The position numbers and the translations under genes were made by a program. Below the pieces are notes generated by a model. The model had not been told where the DNA came from, did no database searches, and saw nothing but the letters and a program-made list of their open reading frames with translations. Of a stretch of DNA of 64,000 bases, positions 54,681 through 64,000 are shown piece by piece; position 1 is the first letter of the stretch; each line of letters opens with the position of its first letter. Origin of the DNA: Carettochelys insculpta (Eukaryota > Chordata > Testudines > Carettochelyidae); NCBI RefSeq assembly GCF_033958435.1, contig NC_134141.1, positions 96,947,001-97,011,000 of the forward strand. Reading direction: 5' to 3'.

Positions 54681-55251
54681 TAGTAATCCCTAGAAATGCG
54701 TTAAAGCGAGTTAAGTACAACTCAAAATCCCGCTTCCCCTAGCCCTGGCCCAAACCCCGCAGCCCTGTGCGGCCCTGGCTCAACCCCCCCTACCCCGTAC
54801 AGCCCCAGTTCAACACCACCCCCCCCAGTTCAACTCCCCTGCTGCTCCAGCTTACTCCCTTGCACATGGCTCTGGCACACACACCCCACGCGGCTCTGGC
54901 TCACTACTCCCCCCACCCGCACACGCATGGCTCCAGCTCAACCCTCTGCAAGGCTTTGCTGTCCTGGCTCAGCTCCACCCCACTGCCTCCCTGCAGCCCT
55001 AACCCACCCCAGGCTTAACCCCCGCTGCTCCCCTCCCACGGTCCCAACCCACCACCAGGATTAACCATCCCCAGCTGCCCTCCCCTCAACCCCAGGAATT
55101 ACCTTTCAAAAGGAGCTCCAGGTGCTCCTGCTGCTTCCTCGGCTGCAGAATGTGCATTCCACTGGGGAAAATTTTCTCCCGACTAATGCGAAATTTGAGT
55201 TATGCGAGGGTGCATGGGAATGCAACCCTCACATAACTTGCTGAACTACTG
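54681..55251. mobile_element. Tigger-like non-autonomous element with C-rich core
   Basis: The left end is TAGTAATCCCTAGAAATGCG and the reversed right end CAGTAGTTCAGCAAGTTATG. Both sides are flanked by TA (54679-54680 and 55252-55253). Subterminal texts with GCGTTAAAGCGAG and ATGCGAAATTTGAG are typical of Tigger ends. The core (54730-55090) is C-rich, ending AGGAATTACCTTTC. Confidence 0.62.
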
Positions 55252-55253
55252 TA

Positions 55254-55879
55254 ATTCCGTAATCCTTTCCTCTTCAAAGCTGCCATCAGCGTTCCCCTTT
55301 ACCGAGGAACAGAGGCGATTGTTTCCCATTGTAAAAATCTTAGGAGCCCAAATCCCTTTCTCTGTTCCTTTACAGGACATCTCCTTTAAATCTTCAAACA
55401 ATCCATTTTATCTGATGAGTCCATTTCCTATGGCATACCTGCACTGGCCATCCACCACAAACTTACAAAATGAGTTGAGACATCCTAGCCTGACCCCCTT
55501 TTTTACACTACTAGAACCTTGCTCAACTGTATGGAAAATGATGTCATATTCCTTCTTGATAATTTTGTTTCTTATTGTTGTCCTCATTTTCATATGTTCG
55601 TCTTGCTTATAGTGTGTAGTGCCTGTGATTTTCCTGGCAAGGCAACAAGCTTTTTAAAAGTTTCAGACTTGTATTGGATCATTTCTAAGGTGTCTGGAAC
55701 AGTGTCTGAAAAAGGGTTTGGCAAATATATGAGAGGGATTCAGCAAATATTGATCCTGCCACCATAGACATGTGCTGATCAAAGCCTCTTGGAGATGCAA
55801 TCACAACTTTTTTAAAGTACCAGCTAGCACCTGAGAAGGTTTTACTTCATAGTGCTGAATCTGAAGAGAAAAATTTTCC
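55254..55879. other. Non-coding stretch, nothing recognised
   Basis: A plus-strand open frame near 55202-55612 has a hydrophobic C-terminal run but no family motif and no splice context. I leave it uncalled. Confidence 0.4.
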
Positions 55880-56323
55880 TGAAGAAGGGGTCGTCATGGG
55901 CTGTGCATCTTCCAGACTCCAAATCACGTGACCCTATGCTAATGAGACACAGGGAATTTGCATCTGTGCCTCTTTAGCATATTTTGGGCCATTTATCTGT
56001 AGAAAGGGCCAAAATGTGCTCTTTCAATCCAAAATTGAAAGAATGCAGCTCTTCTTCTGAAGCTCGCTTCCTCTCCCAGATGAGGAAGAGTGCTGTTTTC
56101 TGAAAGATTCCTTTGAAAGATAAGCACGTGTGGAAACTCTGTGGGCCCTTCCTTTGAAAGAGCAGTCCTCATGGTGCCAGATTTTTTGATCCCTGGCCCA
56201 TTCTTACAAAAGAGCAGGGGCTGTGTGGACACTCTCTATTGAAAGAGCGGATCGATTTTTGATCCACTTTTTTGTGTGTGGATGAGATCTTTCGAAAGAA
56301 GTTTTTTGGAAGATCTCTACAAA
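55880..56323 (-). mobile_element. Harbinger-derived MITE related to the subterminal part of 45959-50252
   Basis: On minus: CTTTCGAAAGATCTCATCC, GATCAAAAATCGATCCGCTC, AGAGAGTGTCCACACAG and CCCCTGCTCTTTTG. The left end of the autonomous element (46000-46160) has CTTTCGAAATGG, GATCCGTTCG, AGAGAGTGTCCACACATACC and GAAAGAGCAGGGG in a similar order. The left portion (CACGTGACCCTATGCTAATG) is shared with 19735-19870. Confidence 0.55.
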
Positions 56324-56551
56324 GGCTACATCTACACTAGCATTCCTCTTTTGAATAGGAATAACGTTTCCTTTGGAAACAGGGTTTATTTTTGAAAGAG
56401 CTGAGTCTACACTGCTTTTCTTCTTTTGAAAGAAGCTCTTTCAAATGGAGTATATGCAAATGAGGTGTCATATATGTAAATCTGCACCTATTTTGCATTT
56501 TTGATTCCATCATTTGCATACCTCTTTCAAAATGCTAGTGTAGACATAGCC
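56324..56551. mobile_element. Palindromic Harbinger-type MITE (family 3)
   Basis: The ends are GGCTACATCTACACTAGC and, reversed, GGCTATGTCTACACTAGC. The arms share CTTTTGAA and AGCTCTTTCAAA blocks. A remnant end, TGTGTAGACATAGCC, follows at 56630-56644, with TTTGAAATAAACTATTTCAG before it, suggesting a second piece. Confidence 0.65.
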
Positions 56552-57346
56552 TGTGTGTAGCTGCACTGTTTTGAAATAAACTATTTCAGAAAATCTCTTC
56601 TGGAATAGCTTATTTTGAAATAATGGTGCTGTGTAGACATAGCCTAAGTAATCCAATTCCTTAATTCCTACTGTTGTGTCTTGATTTCTAAGATAAACAA
56701 CTAGCTGACAAATCTGGCAAAACCTAATCAAAATGCAGCGGATTAAAGATGACAGACTTGTCTTGCTTTCATGTTTTTATAGCTGAGTCTTATCGATATT
56801 TAAACACAGCTTATTTAGTTTAATTTTCTATTTGAAAGAAGAATGCCATTGGCATACACGGTGATCTGACAGACTTCAGGGTAGTTTTCTCATAAATATT
56901 ACTGGGCTCTAGGCTCGAAAGCAACAATGTTCATGTTAGCATGTTAGCAAACACAACATGTGCCAATGGGAACTCCTTGGATATCAGAATTATTTCCTAT
57001 TCTAAGTATGGGGGGAAACTGATGACATATGTTGCCGTTATTATAATAAGAACAAGGTAGAGTTGACATTCTAGATGGAGGGCTTCAAGAGGATTTTAAA
57101 TGTATTTAGCATAAAATCCCTTTTCACCAGAATGAATATGTACTGAGTGTCTGACTGGTGACAGAACAGACAAAACTGTGGTGGAAGAGCAGAGCAAGTT
57201 GCCGAGTGAATCTACAGAAAACAGAAATGAAGGAGGAAGATGCTAAACTAAGCAAAAGGGTGAAGTTGGGGGGAATAACCTGAAGCAGTGAAATAGGGAT
57301 GCCTGGAGAGAAAACTTGAGGAATGTTCCTGTGACATAAACATCAG

Positions 57347-57822
57347 GGCTGTGTCTACACTTGCATTCCGCTTTTGAATGAGGTATGCAAATGAGGGAAA
57401 TCGGAAATGCAAATGAGGTGCAGATTTTCAGAACAGCTTCTTTCGAAAGAAGAAAACCAGTGTAGACCCTGCTTTTTCAAAAGTAAACCCCATCTTCGAA
57501 ACAATCCTTCTTCCCATAAAAAAAGGGAAGAAGGGTTCCTGGGGTTTACTTTCAAAAGAGCAGTGTCTACACTGGTTTTCTTCTTTCAAAAGAAGCTATT
57601 TTGAAATAAGAACATGCAAATGAGGAGTAATTTGCAAATATATGCAAAATTTTGAGGAGTAAGGGGGTATGTTGAAGTTTAAAACTTCGGTGTTGCCATG
57701 GAGGAGGGGGCGGGAGTTGCTTAATGAAGTGCTGCCTATGCACAGCAGCATTGCATTAGTAAACTCCCAACACCCTAATTACCATCCTTCTGTTGAAGGA
57801 AGGTGGTAGTGTAGACACAGCC
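57347..57822. mobile_element. Palindromic Harbinger-type MITE (family 3)
   Basis: Left end GGCTGTGTCTACACTTGC; reversed right end GGCTGTGTCTACACTACC. The left half is a near-perfect foldback (57410-57600): CTTCTTTCGAAAGAAG, ACCAGTGTAGACCCTGC, GTAAACCCC and their mirrors. The right half (57640-57822) adds other MITE-like sequence, so this may be a composite. Confidence 0.65.
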
Positions 57823-58405
57823 TAAAAGAGCTAAAGAACATTACTAGACTAAGAGAATGTGGTAGGGTAGATGGGTCAAAGTAATAGGTGTCGCAAATTA
57901 TGCATCAAAATAAACTACACACAGAAAAGTGTAGCAGGTAAATCAGTTCCCTGGGTTGTCAGAAAAGGCCCTTCACATCCCCATACTCTGAATTACAGTT
58001 TTGTGACAGTTGGTTTTTCTGTTTAATCCAGGCAGCTGAGTTACCCCACCATATGTTCACTGACATCGCCCTCCTGTGACTTACTGATATGTCAGTTATA
58101 TCACCATCTGTGAATTGATGCCACTCTGGCTTTAAATTAAAGGCAGAGAATGAAGGTAAAAGGAAAGTAAAAATTGCCTGTCGACCACGTGATCAGAAAG
58201 TTCAACATTGAAAGATATAGTAGAAATTAAGGATTTTTGAAAAACTGATTTATATAATTCCTTTGGCAAACATCAGAGTGGTTTACACAATCACAGAGTA
58301 GACCTATAGAGGGATGATCACTACAACCACTTTTATTCAGCCAGCTCTGGGATATGGACAATGCATTTTCCAAGAGAACTGTGAGTGGAGGAAAAAAACC
58401 CCATG
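57823..58405. other. Non-coding stretch, nothing recognised
   Basis: No coding or repeat signal was seen on either strand. Confidence 0.5.
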
Positions 58406-58864
58406 GGCCGTGTCTACACGAGCCCAAAATTTCAAAATGGCCATGCAAATGGCCATTTCAAAGTTTACTAATGAAGCGCTGAAATACATATTCAGCACTT
58501 CGTTAGAATGCGGGCGGCCGCAGCACTTCGAAATTGACATGGCTCGCCGCCGTGCGGCTCATCCAGACGGGGCTCCTTTTCGAAAGGACCCTGGCTACTT
58601 CAAAGTCCCCTTATTGATAGGAATAAGGAGATTTGGAAGTTGCCAGGGTCCTTTTGAAAAGGAGCCCCGTCTGGACAAGCCATGAGGCGGCGAGCCATGT
58701 CAATTTCGAGGATGTCAATTTCCTAAGCCATGTCAATTTCGAAGTTCCGCGGCTGCCTGCACTCTAACGAGGTGCTGAATATGTATTTCAGCACTTCATT
58801 AGTAAACTTTGAAATGGCCATTTGCATGGCCATTTCGAAGTTTTTGGCTACTGTAGACGTAGCC
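58406..58864. mobile_element. Palindromic Harbinger-type MITE (family 2), monomer
   Basis: Left end GGCCGTGTCTACACGAGCCC; reversed right end GGCTACGTCTACAGTAGCC. The arms share AATGGCCATTTGCATGGCCA-type text, TGAAATACATATTCAGCAC and GGCTCCTTTTCGAAAGGACC. The centre is at about 58615. The right arm has a small tandem repeat of CATGTCAATTTC (58695-58740). Confidence 0.75.
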
Positions 58865-58995
58865 AAAGATAGCAATATGAAGCCCAATAAAGATACAGTT
58901 GGCAGAAGACAATTTACCCCCTTAGGTTTTGGCCAGAAAACTGGAATTAACAGTCTTATTTTTGTGAAAAGTGCCATGGAATCTTTAATCACTGT

Positions 58996-59234
58996 GGCCA
59001 CATCTACACTAGTCCCCGCCTTTTGGAAGGGGCATAGTAATGAGTGAGTTGGGAAGATGCTAATGAGGTGCTACTATGAATATGCAGATCCTCATTAGCA
59101 TAATGGCAGCCGCATGTGATTCAAAAGTGCAGTTTTCAAATCGTGTGCTGCCTGTGTAGACAGGGGCCTTTCGAAAGGACTCGCTGGATTTTGAAGGCCC
59201 CTTATTCCAAAAAACAACTACTGTAGACATAGCC
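58996..59234. mobile_element. Harbinger-type MITE (family 1), right arm deleted
   Basis: Left end GGCCACATCTACACTAGTCC; right end CTACTGTAGACATAGCC. The flanks TGT (58993-58995) and TGT (59235-59237) are an exact 3-bp duplication. The left arm is complete to GGCCTTTCGAAAGGACTCGC, then the element jumps to the right terminus. Confidence 0.78.
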
Positions 59235-59237
59235 TGT

Positions 59238-62147
59238 AAGTGATTAGGGACTTGCTTTTTTCCATCAAATCTACTCTGTGTACCTGGGGTTTTACAGAGA
59301 GTTCGTTGCTGTTACATCCCAATGTTGTCAGCGATGGGACACCTATTTCTCCCATGTGTGAAATAAGAAAGAAATCGAAAAGTTTGTGAGAAGTGCTGGT
59401 AGCAGTGAGCTGTTTCAAGTAATTGGACAAGCATGGAAACACATTAATTCCTTCTGTAATTAGTAGCATAAATTCAACAGTAATGGGCTATGTCCTGAAG
59501 AGGATGTAGGGTGATTTACACCCCTTGCAAACAAACACATACGAGTATATGGGTCTGGCTTATTCCCCCATCTGAGGGTTAGGATCTAGCCTCCTTCCAT
59601 GGAGACCACTTCCAGAGATCCTATCAAGCGTCAGTGAGCAGGAGGAAGCCTCTCAGAGGAGCAGCCCGGTGTTAGGCACAGCAAGATGACTCTGGAACAT
59701 GCTCTCCTGGCTAGTAAGATCTCTGCGGCAGAAAATGGATGGGTTACATCACTGCTGTGCTAGCCAGGGTATGACTTAACCCTGAATTTGGGAAACAGTA
59801 TAGAATGGCTTCTTTCCATAATAAATTAGGCGGGGAGGGGACACAGATGTGCATGAGGTACAATGTAGAAACTGCTGAAAAATTCATTGACATTTCTTCC
59901 TGTGTTCCCATGGGGAACAGGGGACAGATGTCAGAAGCTTATACATATTCCTCAGGGGAGAAGTAAGAAATGATGAATGAAATAAAGGTCACATCAAAAA
60001 TAATCAAAACTTTGAGGCCTGACAGTGGAAGATGCACGTGAAGATTGATGTTTTAACGGGATAAACTTTAACTTTCTTTGCGAAAAGAAGAGATGCTGAT
60101 GGACTAGGCAGAAGCTAAGGTAACACACACTTGATATATGTGACAAAAGGAAGGATCCCAGAAACAATACATAGGTGCAACAACTTCTGTGGGAGTCTGT
60201 CAATTTACACCACCTGCAGATATGGTCTATGGTCTGTGGTTCTGAGGGGGAAAATTTTCAGCACAGTGAACTGGGATTTAATTGCCGTACTGTACTAACC
60301 ACCCCACTCACTGGCTCTTAACTACCTGGAGAAAAGGAAAAGTGGGTCCAGCTGTGTTAAACATGGATTAATTCAGCAGACTTGACCCGAAACAGCACTG
60401 TAGAAAATTGCTAATGACAAGACTGGGAGGTTGCAAAGACTTTTGTCTCCAATCAAGCACAACCCCATTGGCTGAATAAAGCACTGAGTCTATGACAACT
60501 TTTCCAGCTGCACTTAAACTTCACGAGTGACACTTACACCCTATCCCTGCCTGTTTCGTTGCACAGGTTTGGGGCTGTGCATTTCTAACAAACATTTTCT
60601 GAGAGAGCTAAATTCTCCCACTTCTCCTAATGCTTCTTTTGGCCTCCTTTATAACTACAGCCGGAAATTGCCATGAATCACTGAACAGAAGGTGGATGGG
60701 GCACGCAGGGTTCTGCTCTCCCCAGCCAAGCTTCTGCCCAGAGACACCAGACTCATCCCAAGGGCCAAGAGCAAAGGCTGGCAACTGGCTGCTGCATGTG
60801 AGACTTTTTCCTCCCTCATGGAGGCCTGGGTCCAGGAAAACTCCTGTGGAACTTCCCTTGGGTGGGCAGGGCACACGCCAGTAGCGTGCTAGCCCCCTTG
60901 CCATGCTACAGAATGGACGGTGCTTACACCTACAAAATCACTTTGTTTTCATTACCAGAAAACACTGGCCCCATGCATAACCCTTTGCACAGCACTACGG
61001 GATGTCTGAATATAGTTGCAATTGTAAAGAGAGTTCTGAAAGAAGCTCAGATGTCATTGCATAGTAACACAAAGAGACCTCACGTGCTCACTTATTATCA
61101 TACACGGATGAATAAATTTTCATTCTTTTAATATTTAGAAGTTTTTAAAATCTGGAACAGGAGAAACTGCAGCCACCAGAAATGGGTGAGTTTTGATATA
61201 TATCCAAAATATCTGTACATATGGCTAATAGTCTTGTGGGTGTGTTTTGTGCAGTGAAAAATGACCAGATTCTGGATTGGAATTGTGTACGCTGAGAGAA
61301 TAAGAAACACAAAATTCCTTCTTAGGCTGAGCAATATGAATGAAGTCACTAGCGTCAGGACGCTTCCTGTTTGCAAAGTTTCACAAAAGAAACAAATTGA
61401 GAGTTTTCCTCATTATCTGCAAACCATGGCAATGGAAACAATAGTGACACATTCAGCTCATTCCACTGTGTGGCCCATGGCATGAAGGCCAACCCTCCTG
61501 AAACATGTGATACCCTGTGTGACTGTCACACATAGTGGTCTGTCAGCATATTTGTTGCATTCCTCAGCACACTTTTGTCTGTACTGCAGTTTAAATGTCG
61601 TTGCTGGCCAGCACCCATCATGAAAACACAATGCCATGGAGCATTTGTTACATATATAAAAAGTGGAGCGTTAAGACTAACCCACCACCCCTGTCATTGG
61701 CTTCACTAGCTTCTGCTCTACCCTAAACATAAACCGATACACTAGATATTATAGGAATCTGGGATCACATGAGCTTACCCAGAGCAAATCCTGCACGTGG
61801 CACACCCAGAATCAGTCACTTCACTGAAGAGATTATGGAGGCACTGGGCCACGCAGTCACCAGGGTTTACAAAGGCCACAGCAAATGCTGCTTCCTCCTC
61901 GAGTAACTCCTCCAGTCTTACAGAAGAACAGAGACAGCTTCTGCTGCCCTGCATAAAGACAGCCTGAGCAGGTCCTGCACCAGGCCCAGCATCTGAGGAA
62001 GTAGGGAGGTTGAGTGGTTAAGCAAGCATGAGTGAGCAGAAGCTGGATGAGAAGAGCATATAGGAGAAGATGGCATGGGTGCAGGTATAACCCACACACC
62101 TAGACCACTTCACAGAGAAAGAATAAGTGCCCTCTGCAGCCTAAGCT
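59238..62147. other. Non-coding stretch, nothing recognised
   Basis: About 2.9 kb without a recognised gene or transposon. Small open frames around 60608-61131 on both strands overlap each other and have no motif or splice context. Confidence 0.45.
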
Positions 62148-62232
62148 GCCAGCCAGTTGGCCTTGAGCTCAAGCAGCACATGTGCCTGCACTAAGCTCCG
62201 GAGGTCCCAAGCTCAAGTCTGCCTGTGGCAGG
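62148..62232 (+). mobile_element. tRNA-derived SINE head
   Basis: The layout GTTGGCCTTGAGCTCAAGC, GTGCCTGCACTAAGCTCC, GGAGGTCCCAAGCTCAAGTC, TGCCTGTGGCAGG matches tRNA order, with a B box GGTCCCAAGCTCAAGTC. The arms do not pair as a functional tRNA. Confidence 0.5.
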
Positions 62233-62299
62233 TACAAAGGCCTTCCCTCTTATTCTCAGGAGAACAGAAATTGGGTGTGTGAGGGAGCATAGTAAAATA

Positions 62300-62963
62300 C
62301 AGTACACTCTTGTTTAACTGGTACCTGAGTAACTGGCACGCTCAAATAACTGGCATACACAGCTGAGTAGCTCTGCTGAGGCGACACCAGGCAGGAGCAT
62401 GGAGAAAGCAGAGGAGCCGGCCAGCTGCACTCACATGCAACACAGAAGGATGCTGGGCAGCGCTGAGCCAGCTGGTGCTCTCTCAAGGGGAGACATTGTT
62501 CTGGTGCTCTGTGCACAAACCCCAGTCCTGATGCCGCTTCTCTGCGCTCCTGCCTGGTGTCCTCTGAGCAGAGAAGCAGTGTCAGGGCTGGGGTTTGTGT
62601 ATGTAGTACCCAGAGGCACTGAGACCTTACACTAGGGTGAGTGAACTCTTTGCTCTTCAGCCTTGGCTGACTGCCAGCTGGCCTTTAGCTCATGAGATAG
62701 AGCACAGGGCTTTAGCCCCTGTGATCGCAGGTTTAATTGCTGGTGACCTGGGTCTGTCAGCATTCCATGTACATGGCATGACAGCAATGCCCTGCCCCTC
62801 AGGGGGCCAGCCCACTCAGCACTGCCAGTGTCCCTCTGTGCAAGTGCAGCCAGCAAGCTCCTCTGTTCTCCCACCCAGCGTGAGCTACTCTCTATTATCC
62901 AGAATATTTAATTATCTGGAAACCTCCCAGTCCCGTGGATGCCGGCTATCAAAGAGTTTACTG
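62300..62963. mobile_element. Tigger-like non-autonomous element
   Basis: Left end CAGTACACTCTTGTTTAACT; reversed right end CAGTAAACTCTTTGATAGCC. Both are followed by a GG(T/C)A block. TA is present on both sides (62298-62299 and 62964-62965). 'CAGT..ACTC' with an AAC(T/C)GGCA block is the pogo/Tigger terminus. A tRNA-like segment is inside. Confidence 0.72.
62683..62752 (+). repeat. tRNA-like segment inside the Tigger-like element
   Basis: GCCTTTAGCTCATGAGATAG, AGCACAGGGCTTTAGCCCC and TGTGATCGCAGGTTTAATTG follow the order of a tRNA, with an A box (TAGCTCATGAGATAGAG), an anticodon-like arm (CAGGG / CCCTG) and a degraded B box. It is more likely a SINE head or tRNA relic than a gene. Confidence 0.4.
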
Positions 62964-62989
62964 TAATGTCTTTTGTTGAACTGATCTCC

Positions 62990-63035
62990 AGGGGTGACAG
63001 AAACAAACTTTTGAGTTTATACAGAGCTCTTCTTC
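62990..63035 (-). repeat. Scrap of the dispersed tail repeat also seen at 3005-3150
   Basis: On minus: GCTGAAGAAGAGCTCTG, TATAAACTCAAAAGTTTG and TTTCTGTCACC. This is the 'gaagagctctg...aaagcttg' type tail. Confidence 0.45.
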
Positions 63036-63717
63036 AGCCAGTCAGCTGAGCAGCGCAGCCATTGTAGTGTAGTAAGAGAAGGGGAGGGTGATAATCACTG
63101 GCAAAGAGTCTTAAATAGAGAATACGTTCACTGATTCATATATTTCCCAACAGCAAAGAGACTTGTCTGTTGTGCTGAATGCATCAGGCCACTAGTAAAA
63201 TTGAATTTATTATTGGTTGAATTAATATTCGTTACGAAGTTTGCCCACTTTTGTGTTGAAAAATGACCCGCAAGCCAGATATTGTCTACTGTTTGTTTAT
63301 CACTTGCAATTTTTTAACAAAAAAACAAAAAAGCCACACACGCTGTGTGGTGAAATTTTAGCCTATGGCTTAGGCTTGTCAGTATGGGTATTCACTACTT
63401 ATGATGTATGACTGGTCTCCAGAATCACATGGTATTGATTCAGCTCCCAGACTGCATGATTTAAGCTTTATGAAAGGAGTCTCTTTTTCTGTATGTAGAT
63501 TATCTGTAAACTTCCGTAATGTTTGTAAACTGGACATAGATACTCAAAGTAGCAGTTAAAGAAATGGTAAGTATGGGTTACAGTAACTGGTAATTAATAT
63601 TTTACATTGAACAAATAGCTAAAACCTGACATTTATCCTGGGTAAGACAATGGAGCAGCTGACACAGGAATTCAGTCATACAGAACTAAGGAAGATTTCT
63701 GATACCATTTTACTTAT
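63036..63717. other. Non-coding stretch, nothing recognised
   Basis: AT-rich DNA with no recognised coding or repeat signal. Confidence 0.5.
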
Positions 63718-64000
63718 TGTGACAGGGTTAGGCCAGAGGCAGCTCTAAAAAGCAGAAACAGCCCTAGCTAATCTGGTATCATCATAGGCGGAGTGGGAGC
63801 AGTGCGGAAGAGGCTGCTATAAATCAATTCAGGGCCAACTCTTCCCACTTAAGGTTCCCATTGGCCTTTTAAAAAGCCTCACCCCAACCCCAGTAGGGTG
63901 AGGGGACAGAGTAGAAGAGGTGGGTGGAGGGAGGTGAAGAGATTAGAGCAGATGACGACAGACATAGAGGCTGGCAAAGGAGCATGCCAGCGAAGAAGAT
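63718..64000 (+). mobile_element. Possible LTR start, cut by the window edge
   Basis: It begins TGTGACAGGGTTAGGCC, an LTR-style TG start. It continues with compact GC-balanced text, a TATA-like GCTATAAATC, CTTTTAAAAAGCCTC and a run of GAG-rich sequence. The overall flow resembles turtle repeats that begin 'tgtgtcagggtcaggcc'. No second LTR or internal coding is visible. Confidence 0.35.

Noticed and set aside
55202..55612. Plus-strand 136-residue open frame with a hydrophobic C-terminus
   Set aside because: Its start lies in the Tigger-like terminus. There is no conserved motif, splice context or second frame evidence.

Overview
This is a window of vertebrate nuclear DNA, most likely from a turtle. 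The evidence is the repeat content: CR1 LINE 3' ends, tRNA-headed SINEs with a CR1-like tail, a Penelope-like element with many scattered copies of its 3' tail, and many palindromic elements whose ends read roughly GGC-TRTGTCTACAC. The species call is inference from repeat style. No alignment was run.

Only one host gene is supported. It is the 3' end of a plus-strand gene of the CSPG4 (NG2) proteoglycan family. Four consecutive exons can be read (1793-1924, 10753-10925, 22026-22209, 24287-26313). All have consensus splice sites and compatible phases (1, 0, 1). The last exon carries the final CSPG repeats, one transmembrane helix and a 100-residue cytoplasmic tail ending in the PDZ ligand QYWV. 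The 5' part of the gene lies before base 1. The tail differs from what is known of canonical CSPG4 except at its end, so a CSPG4-like paralogue is the better call. A 3' UTR of about 1 kb is plausible, with an AATAAA at 27350.

The introns are mostly transposon graveyards. Intron 1 (1925-10752) holds a SINE split by a hAT element with a clear 8-bp target duplication, a second hAT, foldback MITEs, paired Penelope tails and a TA-flanked mariner-like element. Intron 2 (10926-22025) holds a mosaic on the minus strand: one LINE with an AP-endonuclease and RT, fused to a second LINE, which is itself split by a plus-strand Penelope-like element with a GIY-YIG domain. Intron 3 holds a third minus-strand LINE, interrupted by a Penelope tail.

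From 27.4 kb to the end no host gene is recognised. The main content is: (i) a PIF/Harbinger transposon of about 4.3 kb (45959-50252) with TTA target duplications, a two-exon transposase on plus, a Myb/SANT-like gene on minus, and a CA/CG minisatellite between them; (ii) a decayed relative at 31.4-33.5 kb that keeps only the Myb-like side; (iii) many MITEs, some with exact 3-bp duplications; (iv) CR1, LINE and Penelope fragments near 35.6-37.8 kb; (v) hAT and Tigger-like elements; (vi) a possible LTR start at the right edge.

No clearly undescribed host system was found. The most interesting points are the divergent CSPG4-like tail, the foldback Penelope tails with a 13-bp duplication, the chimeric LINE, the Z-DNA-prone minisatellite inside Harbinger, and a C-rich module shared by three DNA transposons with unrelated ends.
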